NCBI GenBank assembly: GCA_900544545.1 | Contig: UQVY01000017.1 | Coordinates: 1-19,721, forward strand | Length of the DNA: 19,721 bases | Direction of reading: 5' to 3' | Source: an uncultured Eubacteriales bacterium | GTDB taxonomy: Bacteria; Bacillota; Clostridia; Christensenellales; CAG-314 | In this document: piece after piece, positions 1-5,796 of the stretch | Numbering within the stretch: position 1 is the first letter of the stretch | Layout of the letters: each line of letters opens with the position of its first letter | Translations under genes and position numbers: made by a program | The notes under the pieces: generated by a model | Databases searched by the model: none | Seen by the model: only the letters and a program-made list of their open reading frames with translations | What the model was told of the DNA's origin: nothing

Positions 1-232
1 CGCCCGGCGTGACGCCAGCTTTCTTTCGAGAAAGCCGGGCAAAGAACTTCACTTGATTCGCCAGACCGTAAAGATTCTCTCATTATGAGGAACAGAGCCG
101 CCAAAGCCTCACAATTCCGTCGTCAAAAAATAAATTCGGCGAACAGACTTTTTCGTGTCATAATCTGTATGGCTCCGCGAAACTATCGGAGTTCTTTGTT
201 CCACTTTCTTACAAGAAAGTGGAGAAAAAAAG
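1..232. repeat. Dispersed intergenic repeat, copy 1 (left end cut by window)
   Basis: This gene-free stretch resembles 14478-14754. Two blocks match closely: 1-62 with 14478-14540 (shared TGACGCCAGCTTTCTTTCG and AAAGAACTTCACT), and 128-184 with 14648-14704 (shared TAAATTCGGCGAACAGACTT). The middle parts differ in length and sequence. The block contains the core GGCGTGACGCC at 7-17 and a perfect 10 bp inverted repeat at 201-222 (CCACTTTCTT / AAGAAAGTGG). No protein is supported; the 63-codon ORF at 85-276 lies within the repeat. It may be a small non-autonomous mobile or palindromic element. The left limit is unknown because the window starts inside it. Confidence 0.75.
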
Positions 233-258
233 AGGTACGCATAAGAGCGCACCTCTTT
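225..258 (-). terminator. Rho-independent terminator of gdhA
   Basis: Read on the minus strand, AAAGAGGT (258-251) pairs with ACCTCTTT (236-229), with an inner 3 bp CGC/GCG helix, followed directly by a run of U. It starts about 40 bp after the gdhA stop codon. Its A-run overlaps the end of repeat copy 1. Confidence 0.8.
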
Positions 259-297
259 GGATTCGTTATAAGTTAAAGACCTGAAATCAGACGGATA

Positions 298-1647
298 TTA
301 CACCAAACCCTGAGCGATCATAGCGTCTGCGACCTTCTTGAAGCCGGCAAGGTTAGCGCCCATAACGAGGTTGTAACCGAGATTGTATTCGTTAAGAACG
401 TCAACGATCTGCTTATGAATGTTCTTCATAATGTTCTTGAGCTGAGTGTCTACTTCTTCGGCAGTCCAGCTGAGTCTTTCGCTGTTCTGAGACATTTCGA
501 GACCGGAAACCGCTACGCCGCCCGCATTGACAGCCTTGGAGGGACATACAAGAACGCCGTGTTCCTGCATATACTCGAGAGCTTCGTTGGTGGTGGGCAT
601 ATTGGAAACCTCGTTGACGAGCTTAACGCCCATTTCGACGATAGCTTTAGCGTCTTCGATTCTGATTTCGTTCTGCATTGCGCAAGGCATATAGATATCG
701 GCCTTAACGTTACCCCAAGGCTTCTTGCCGGCAACGAATTCGCAACCGAATTTGTCCGCGTAATCCTGAACCTTGTTTCTGCCGCTTGCGCGCATTTCAA
801 GCATATAGTCGATCTTTTCGCCGGAAACGCCGTCTTTGTCGTAGATGTATCCGTCGGGTCCGCTGAGAGTGAGAACCTTACCGCCGAGTTCGGTGATCTT
901 GAGAGCGGCGCCCCAGGCTACGTTACCGAAACCGGAGAGACAGAAGGTCTTGCCTTTAATGGTGTCGCCCTGATGCTCGAGAACTTCGTTGAGGAAGTAG
1001 GTTGCGCCGAAACCGGTAGCTTCCGGTCTGATAAGGCTGCCGCCGAAAGAACGGCCCTTACCGGTGAGAACGCCGTTTTCATAAGCGTTTCTGATACGTT
1101 TATACTGACCGAACAGATAACCGATCTCTCTTCCGCCTACGCCCATATCGCCTGCCGGTACGTCAACGTCCGGACCGATGTGACGATAAAGCTCGGTCAT
1201 AAAGCTCTGGCAGAATCTCATGACTTCCGCGTCGGACTTGCCGGCGGGATCGAAGTCGCTGCCGCCCTTGCCGCCGCCCATAGGAAGGCTGGTAAGGCTG
1301 TTCTTGAAGGTCTGTTCGAAACCGAGGAACTTAATGATGCTGAGGTTGACGTTAGCCTGGAAACGAAGGCCGCCCTTGTACGGACCGATAGCGGAGTTGA
1401 ACTGAACTCTGTAACCACGGTTGACGTGAGGCTGTCCCTTGTCGTCCGTCCACGGAACTCTGAACATAATCTGACGTTCGGGTTCTACGAGACGCTCGAG
1501 AATGGCGTTCTTTCTGTAAAGCTCTTCGTTTGCTTCGACTACCGGAGCAAGAGAGGTAAGAACTTCTTTAACGGTCTGCATAAATTCGGGTTGTCCCGGA
1601 TTCTTGGCTTCCGTAGCGGCTATAACTTCATTAATGTAGTTAGACAT
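298..1647 (-). CDS. gdhA: Hexameric glutamate dehydrogenase
   Basis: This enzyme interconverts glutamate and 2-oxoglutarate plus ammonia in the cytoplasm, linking nitrogen assimilation or amino-acid fermentation to central carbon metabolism. The 449-residue length fits the bacterial hexameric GdhA family. The substrate domain shows GPYKGGLRF (Lys91) and PMGGGKGGSDFDP with the expected catalytic Lys127, then PAGDMGVGGREIGY near Asp167. The nucleotide-binding domain has GFGNVA at 239-244. The start at 1647 is chosen because GTGGAGGAAA lies 5-12 bases upstream; the in-frame ORF extends 30 codons further, but that extension crosses the -10 box and is unlike the family. A near-consensus promoter and its own terminator make it monocistronic. 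NAD versus NADP preference cannot be decided from the sequence alone. Confidence 0.97.
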   Translation of the reverse strand: MSNYINEVIAATEAKNPGQPEFMQTVKEVLTSLAPVVEANEELYRKNAILERLVEPERQIMFRVPWTDDKGQPHVNRGYRVQFNSAIGPYKGGLRFQANVNLSIIKFLGFEQTFKNSLTSLPMGGGKGGSDFDPAGKSDAEVMRFCQSFMTELYRHIGPDVDVPAGDMGVGGREIGYLFGQYKRIRNAYENGVLTGKGRSFGGSLIRPEATGFGATYFLNEVLEHQGDTIKGKTFCLSGFGNVAWGAALKITELGGKVLTLSGPDGYIYDKDGVSGEKIDYMLEMRASGRNKVQDYADKFGCEFVAGKKPWGNVKADIYMPCAMQNEIRIEDAKAIVEMGVKLVNEVSNMPTTNEALEYMQEHGVLVCPSKAVNAGGVAVSGLEMSQNSERLSWTAEEVDTQLKNIMKNIHKQIVDVLNEYNLGYNLVMGANLAGFKKVADAMIAQGLV

Positions 1648-1708
1648 GATTTTCCTCCACATATTTAACTGGGACCGCCCCTTACGGCTATCCCGCTTAT
1701 CAACTGCA

Positions 1709-1737
1709 ATTATATTTGTTCGTCCCGATAAAGTCAA
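1709..1737 (-). promoter_or_regulatory. Sigma-A type promoter of gdhA
   Basis: On the minus strand, TTGACT (1737-1732), a 17 bp spacer and a perfect TATAAT (1714-1709). The predicted start gives a leader of about 55 nt before the gdhA start codon. No obvious operator palindrome is seen. Confidence 0.88.
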
Positions 1738-1818
1738 GTAAAATGCGGAAATCCCGCGTTGTTTTTATTGCGTGGATTTAAATCGTTAGTGCAATAGCGT
1801 TAAGATTTGACTTTAATT

Positions 1819-2421
1819 TCACAAATCGCCGCTTTCGTTCCCGTCGGCGGATTTTTCCTCACCGAGAGGCTTTACGGCTTTGCTTACGGGGACGAAAACG
1901 CCCGCACCGACCGCTCCGCCCGCAAGAGCCGAGAAGAGCTGTACGATTCCGTACCGGATCTTAAGAACGGCTACGCCTTTCTCGGGAATTCCGATGAGCT
2001 CGAGCATTATTCCCGCGACGATAAAGCTCATATACGCCCATTTGAGCGCGGAACCGATTATTATCCCTATGACTACGCGTACGGCAAAAGCGGGAACCTT
2101 CCCTCTCGAAAGCTTCTCCGCATAGTAAAGTCCGAGTACGAAAAGAACGTTTCCTATCGCTACGAAAGGCATAAGCTGAGGCTGAGCCATATGACCGGTG
2201 ATAAATCCCATCACGGGCGTAAGACAACCTACGATAAGTCCGCTTTCTACGCCGGCAAGCAGAACCGATACGCACAGAACCGCGTTGATAAGACTCGCGC
2301 TGAAAAAGTTGGGCGGAAGCGCGGGAACGGCTCGTCCGAGCATATCTCCGAGATACTGAAAAAGCGTTACGAGCGCAAGCATTATCGCAGTCCTCGTAAT
2401 AAAAGCAGCCGTTTTGTTCAT
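1819..2421 (-). CDS. Multi-pass membrane protein, ECF transporter S-component-like
   Basis: This is a 200-residue, very hydrophobic protein with about six predicted membrane segments (roughly 8-27, 43-75, 84-102, 111-128, 130-147, 154-180) and a polar C-terminal tail. Size, helix number and the first helix (TAIMLALVTLFQYLG) resemble substrate-binding S components of energy-coupling factor vitamin/cofactor transporters. In that family a small membrane protein works with a shared EcfT-EcfA module encoded elsewhere. The substrate cannot be named: no ECF ATPases lie nearby and no known riboswitch was recognised in the leader. The start at 2421 is chosen because GGAGG lies 8 bases upstream; the longer ORF adds 25 mostly charged residues. 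It could instead be an unrelated small membrane family. Confidence 0.6.
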   Translation of the reverse strand: MNKTAAFITRTAIMLALVTLFQYLGDMLGRAVPALPPNFFSASLINAVLCVSVLLAGVESGLIVGCLTPVMGFITGHMAQPQLMPFVAIGNVLFVLGLYYAEKLSRGKVPAFAVRVVIGIIIGSALKWAYMSFIVAGIMLELIGIPEKGVAVLKIRYGIVQLFSALAGGAVGAGVFVPVSKAVKPLGEEKSADGNESGDL

Positions 2422-2456
2422 TCGTTTGTCCTCCGTGAGTTTATTCCTTCGGTTCA

Positions 2457-2501
2457 GGCGATTTTCGTCCGGACTTCGGTTTCCGCGAAAATTCAATCGC
2501 C
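2457..2501 (-). promoter_or_regulatory. Hairpin in the leader of the S-component-like gene
   Basis: The ~100 nt leader can fold into an imperfect hairpin: GGCGATT (minus 2501-2495 side) pairs with AATCGCC, with an alternative inner pairing of TTTTCG with CGAAAA. It lies between the promoter and the ribosome binding site. I could not match it to a known riboswitch class, and there is no U-run directly after it. Confidence 0.35.
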
Positions 2502-2522
2502 TCCGAAACCCTCGCCGGAATC

Positions 2523-2531
2523 ATTATAACA
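2523..2531 (-). promoter_or_regulatory. Extended -10 promoter of the S-component-like gene
   Basis: On the minus strand, TGTTATAAT is a perfect TGn-TATAAT extended -10. No good -35 is visible; the upstream DNA is the U-run and stem of the ypeB terminator. The predicted leader is about 95 nt. Confidence 0.65.
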
Positions 2532-2532
2532 T

Positions 2533-2580
2533 AAAAAAAGCCTTCCCGACTCGTTTTTTGAATCGGAAAAAGCTTTTTTA
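2533..2580 (-). terminator. Terminator of sleB-ypeB, possibly bidirectional
   Basis: A long imperfect stem (about 15 pairs with G-U wobbles) is built from GCTTTTTCCGATTC and GAGTCGGGAAGGC on the minus strand, followed by seven U. The plus strand also ends in TTTTTT at 2574-2579. It lies 23 bp beyond the ypeB stop. Confidence 0.75.
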
Positions 2581-2602
2581 TCGGAAAAATCGATTCAGCG
2601 CG

Positions 2603-4024
2603 CTAAATCACGGTATAACCCTCGGTCCCGCGGATAACCCGAAGAACGTTCTCTTCCTCGAGAGTCTTTACGTTTATATAGACGAAATACTCGTCCTTTC
2701 CGTCCGCGCATTCGAATTCGTAGCAGAGTATTTCCTTATCGCTTTCAGGTATCAAAGCAAGAGAAACCTTCTTTATCGTTAAATTATCGGACAGACGTTC
2801 GCCCGCACGGTCGGCTCGGTTCTCGGGAAGGGAAAGATCCCTCTCCGTATGGTTGACGACGTATCCGTAGCCCTCCAGCCCCGTAACGCACGAGCGAACC
2901 GTATCTATCGTTACTTTCACGAGGTCGGGATAGATTATTATTCCGTCGTCGGTAACGGGACAGAGATTGACGTAAACGTAGCCTTCGACGGACTTGCTTA
3001 CCCATACGGGCTTAACGTCGTAACCGGCTTTTTTACAGAATTCTTCGGCTCTTGCAAGACAAGCCGCAGTATCGAGTGCTTCATCGGCAGTTTCCCTTTC
3101 CGCGTAACCGTTGAGCTGCACGACGTATCCGCCGACAGCCGTCGTATCGACGGTAAATTCTCCCTCCTCCGCACTCACCGAAAAGGAATGAACGAGCATT
3201 CCCTTTACGTTAAGACTGTTGACGAACCGGACGTTCCCGATTTCGCAGCCCGAAAAAAGAGAGGCTATTTTTGCTTTGAGGGCGGACGGCTCGAAGGTCT
3301 TTCCGACGAGCTTACTCTTCCCTTCCGTCCTTCCGTCGGAAAACGGTCCGTCGTAGATGAGCCTCGGATATTCGAAGGTTTCGTCCTCCTGCCCCGTGGA
3401 AAAATCTCCGTTGATCGGAAACTCGGACTTGCCTTCTATCGTACCCGACAGAGATATATCCGACGCCCCCGTAACCGTCTTGTCGAGATTTTCCTTGAGG
3501 ACGGATACCGTTTCCTTCATTTCGTAAAGAGCAGCTCTGTCTTCGGAAGATAAAAAGCCTCCAGAACCGAGCTTCTTCAGAAGAGTCTTCGAATAGTCGG
3601 AAATCTGATTTATAAACTTTATCGCCGCGCTTATATCTTCCTTATAAAAAGGCAGCAGCGACGCGTAACTCTCCGCAGCCTCTCCCTCCATAGCCAGTTT
3701 CAGAAGAAGAGTCCGCTGAGTTTCCGCGGAGGACGAAACCGCAGCCTTACCGAGATTTACTTCGACGTTCTTTACCGCGTCCGCAAGCCCGTAAAGACTG
3801 CTTCTGTACTGGTTTTCGAGCGCGGTCGAATAAAGCCCGACCGTCCTCTTACTGCGATTTTCCCTTTCGTTGAACCCGACCGCAAGCACCGCGGTCGAAA
3901 CTATTCCGACTATCGCGACGCAGACGGCTATGATAAGCCAGATTCTTACGGTTTTTTCGCTTTTTTCAACCTTTTCGCTTTTTTCGGGATTACTTCCGAA
4001 TCCGATTCTTTCATTCATTTCCAT
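2603..4024 (-). CDS. ypeB: Spore germination protein YpeB
   Basis: YpeB is the partner of the cortex-lytic enzyme SleB: in Bacillus each protein is needed for the other's stability or localisation in the dormant spore. This protein has 473 residues, a charged N-terminus (EKSEKVEKSEKT), one membrane anchor at about 27-48 and a long extracytoplasmic part. That part begins with a helical region (about 50-170) and ends with PepSY-like repeats from about 240, including VTIDTVRSCVTGLEGYGYVVNH. It is the second gene of an operon, starting 16 bp after the sleB stop. GGAGG sits 6 bases before the first ATG; a second in-frame ATG lies two codons later. Assignment rests on overall pattern and on the conserved sleB-ypeB order. 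Confidence 0.9.
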   Translation of the reverse strand: MEMNERIGFGSNPEKSEKVEKSEKTVRIWLIIAVCVAIVGIVSTAVLAVGFNERENRSKRTVGLYSTALENQYRSSLYGLADAVKNVEVNLGKAAVSSSAETQRTLLLKLAMEGEAAESYASLLPFYKEDISAAIKFINQISDYSKTLLKKLGSGGFLSSEDRAALYEMKETVSVLKENLDKTVTGASDISLSGTIEGKSEFPINGDFSTGQEDETFEYPRLIYDGPFSDGRTEGKSKLVGKTFEPSALKAKIASLFSGCEIGNVRFVNSLNVKGMLVHSFSVSAEEGEFTVDTTAVGGYVVQLNGYAERETADEALDTAACLARAEEFCKKAGYDVKPVWVSKSVEGYVYVNLCPVTDDGIIIYPDLVKVTIDTVRSCVTGLEGYGYVVNHTERDLSLPENRADRAGERLSDNLTIKKVSLALIPESDKEILCYEFECADGKDEYFVYINVKTLEEENVLRVIRGTEGYTVI

Positions 4025-4040
4025 ACGATTCCTCCGTCAA

Positions 4041-4721
4041 TCAGGTGCAGAAGACGTGCTTGCCTATCGTAACGACGACGGGACGGCTTCTTATCCATTT
4101 GTTCGTAGCGGTCGAGGGATTGTAATAATACACGCAGCCGTAGGTGGGATCCCAGCCGTTAAGCGCGTCCTGAGCCGCCCTTAAACATTCGTCGTCCGTT
4201 CCGAGATTTATCTGTCCGTCGTCAACCGCCGTAAAAGCTCCCGACTGATATATGACTCCCGAAACCGTATTCGGAAAACTGCTGCTCTTTACTCTGTTCA
4301 GAATCACCGCGGCTACCGCTACCTTGCCTTTATACGGCTCTCCCCTCGCCTCGCCGTAAACGCACCTCGCTATCAGATACAAGTCGTTTCCGCTCGCGTT
4401 CCCCGAGGACGACGAGGAAGAAGTCAAGGTTATTCCCATAGCGGCGGCGGTTTTCGCTCCGACTATCCCGTCCGCGGCAAGTCCGTTCTTCCTCTGGAAA
4501 TATCTGACCGCGGCGACCGTCTTGCTCCCGTATATCCCGTCTACGCTCCCGCTGTAATAACCCCAGTTTTTGAGCTTGGTCTGTACCTTCCTGACAAGCG
4601 CGCCCGAGCTTCCCTGCCTGAGAGCGGCCGCTTCCGCATTCCCCCACGAAATAAACGCCGCCGAAACCAATACCGCGACGAAACCCAGCGCGATAAACAC
4701 GGCTTTGAATCTTTTATTCAT
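4041..4721 (-). CDS. sleB: Spore cortex-lytic enzyme SleB
   Basis: SleB is a lytic transglycosylase that cleaves muramic-delta-lactam-containing cortex peptidoglycan during germination. The 226-residue protein has a signal peptide (about 1-31, ending near AEA), a PG_binding_1 domain (about 36-95, with LRQGSSGALVRKVQTKL and VDGIYGSKTVAAVRYFQ), a serine-rich linker (100-110) and a Hydrolase_2 catalytic domain (114-226). The expected catalytic glutamate is Glu124 in VYGEARGEP. GGAAGG lies 6 bases before the start. It is the first gene of sleB-ypeB. Sigma-G control is expected from the family, but I found no convincing sigma-G promoter; TATACTTAA about 80 bp upstream is only a weak -10 candidate. 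Confidence 0.95.
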   Translation of the reverse strand: MNKRFKAVFIALGFVAVLVSAAFISWGNAEAAALRQGSSGALVRKVQTKLKNWGYYSGSVDGIYGSKTVAAVRYFQRKNGLAADGIVGAKTAAAMGITLTSSSSSSGNASGNDLYLIARCVYGEARGEPYKGKVAVAAVILNRVKSSSFPNTVSGVIYQSGAFTAVDDGQINLGTDDECLRAAQDALNGWDPTYGCVYYYNPSTATNKWIRSRPVVVTIGKHVFCT

Positions 4722-4736
4722 TCATGACCTTCCTTT

Positions 4737-4752
4737 ACGGACCCGAGTCCGT
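4737..4752. other. Hairpin in the sleB 5' region, terminator-like on the plus strand
   Basis: ACGGAC-ccga-GTCCGT forms a perfect 6 bp stem. On the plus strand it is followed by GG and seven T, like an intrinsic terminator, although no plus-strand gene precedes it. On the minus strand the stem sits directly upstream of the sleB ribosome binding site. Confidence 0.4.
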
Positions 4753-4864
4753 GGTTTTTTTGTCTTTTTTACCGATGATTCCCCTTTTTCCGTTAAGTAT
4801 ACCGCCCCGAAAAATTCTCCCTTCCTCGGAGCGGACGAAAATTCCCGCATCTGTCGCAACGAGA

Positions 4865-4980
4865 GATTTACGGATTCTACGGGGATTTACGAATTCTATG
4901 CTTATGAATTCTACGCTTACGGATTCTGCGGGGATTTCCGTTTTTATGGAGATTTACGGATTCTGCGGGGATTTCCGTTC
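4865..4980. repeat. Degenerate tandem repeat between sleB and marR
   Basis: Repeated variants of GATTTACGGATTCTGCGGG fill this stretch. A 26 bp segment occurs twice without mismatch (4917-4942 and 4954-4979, period 37). Other units at 4865, 4884 and 4905 are more diverged. The open frame here reads YEFYAYEFYAYGF, but nothing suggests it is translated. The rest of the 4753-5060 gap shows only A/T-rich DNA. Confidence 0.7.
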
Positions 4981-5061
4981 TCTATACGCGAGATAAGCAA
5001 AAGCACGGCGCTTTATTTCACGAAACGATACAAAACGCAAGCCTTTTTTATACGTAAATCA

Positions 5062-5090
5062 TTGACAAACGCAGACTTCTATGTTAAGAT
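5062..5090 (+). promoter_or_regulatory. Sigma-A type promoter of the marR-protease unit
   Basis: TTGACA (5062-5067), a 17 bp spacer and TAAGAT (5085-5090). The expected transcription start near 5097 leaves a leader of about 95 nt before the marR ATG. Confidence 0.88.
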
Positions 5091-5101
5091 AGTTGATGTT
5101 A

Positions 5102-5116
5102 TTGGCACTTTGCCAA
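5102..5116 (+). promoter_or_regulatory. Putative MarR operator palindrome
   Basis: TTGGCA-CTT-TGCCAA is a perfect 6-3-6 inverted repeat placed just after the expected transcription start. A half-site-like TTTGGC follows at 5120-5125. The form resembles MarR-family operators, which often carry TTGC/GCAA-type arms, and the position would block transcription. Autorepression by the downstream MarR protein is inferred. Confidence 0.6.
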
Positions 5117-5190
5117 GATATTTGGCGCGCAATTCACCCGAATATCGGCAAAAATTACCGAAAAGAAATTATGAGAGAGGTCCAATCATT

Positions 5191-5709
5191 ATGCTCGATA
5201 AACAGTTTCACCATCGGTTAGGCGATAAATTCGACTTTTTTATAATGAATTTCAGATACTTCGTGGCTAACCCCATAAACAGAGTCCTTATAGCCGACGG
5301 AGTTAAACTCTTTATGCTCAATACCTCGCTCAGAAGAGCCCTGGGCACTATGCTTAAAATAAACAACGGGGAAGGTCAGTGCAGCCTCTGCGACCTCGCG
5401 ACCAACGCGCAGCTCGACCGCTCCCATACAACCAAAGCCGTCATAGAACTGGAAAGGCTCGGATTCGCAAGAAGATTCAATAAGAAAAACGACAAGCGAG
5501 TCTACGTCGAACTCCTCCCCGAAGGAAGAGAATTCGTTATTCAGGGCGACGCTATGTGGGACGAGGTTCAGACCAACTACTTCGGCAGATGCCTTTCGGA
5601 CGAGAAGCTCGAAGAACTGGACGAGCATCTCGGAAAGATCATCGAACTCCTCTCCGAACTCGACCCCGAAAAATGCGACCTCTCCTGCGTGGAGAATTTC
5701 AGAAAATAA
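5191..5709 (+). CDS. MarR-family transcriptional regulator
   Basis: This 172-residue protein has the MarR layout: an N-terminal dimerisation helix region, a winged helix-turn-helix (about 60-115) with QLDRSHTTKAVIELERLGFARRFNKKNDKRVYVELLPEG as the recognition helix and wing, and a C-terminal helix. MarR proteins usually repress their own operon and neighbours until a small ligand or oxidant releases them. Cysteines occur as CSLC just before the DNA-binding helix and CDLSC near the C-terminus, so redox or metal sensing is possible but not shown. GAGAGG lies about 10 bases before the ATG at 5191; the frame stays open far upstream, but only through repeat DNA. The downstream protease gene starts 87 bp after the stop, which suggests it is the main target. 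Confidence 0.88.
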   Translation: MLDKQFHHRLGDKFDFFIMNFRYFVANPINRVLIADGVKLFMLNTSLRRALGTMLKINNGEGQCSLCDLATNAQLDRSHTTKAVIELERLGFARRFNKKNDKRVYVELLPEGREFVIQGDAMWDEVQTNYFGRCLSDEKLEELDEHLGKIIELLSELDPEKCDLSCVENFRK

Positions 5710-5737
5710 ACCCCGATCGTAAAACAAATCCGGCAGC

Positions 5738-5755
5738 AACGGAGAAATCCGTTTT
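5738..5755 (+). other. Small hairpin between marR and the protease gene
   Basis: AACGGA-gaaa-TCCGTT followed by TTCTG. The 6 bp GAAA-capped stem has too few U for a strong terminator, but it could partly attenuate read-through from marR or protect the downstream mRNA. No separate consensus promoter for the protease is visible in the gap. Confidence 0.4.
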
Positions 5756-5796
5756 CTGTATATATTTCTTTATACCCATTTATTAAGGAGGAACCC

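Noticed and set aside
85..276. 63-codon plus-strand frame at the left edge
   Set aside because: It lies in the dispersed repeat and gdhA terminator and is not conserved in copy 2.
415..1668. 417-codon plus-strand frame opposite gdhA
   Set aside because: Shadow of gdhA, whose motifs, promoter and terminator are all on the minus strand.
1648..1737. 30-codon upstream extension of gdhA
   Set aside because: It would be translated from within the -35/-10 region; the ATG at 1647 has a strong ribosome binding site and gives the normal family length.
4570..5190. Long N-terminal extension of the marR frame with YEFYAY-like repeats
   Set aside because: It crosses sleB antisense, the tandem repeat and the marR promoter. 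MarR homologues start near 5191, where a ribosome binding site is present.
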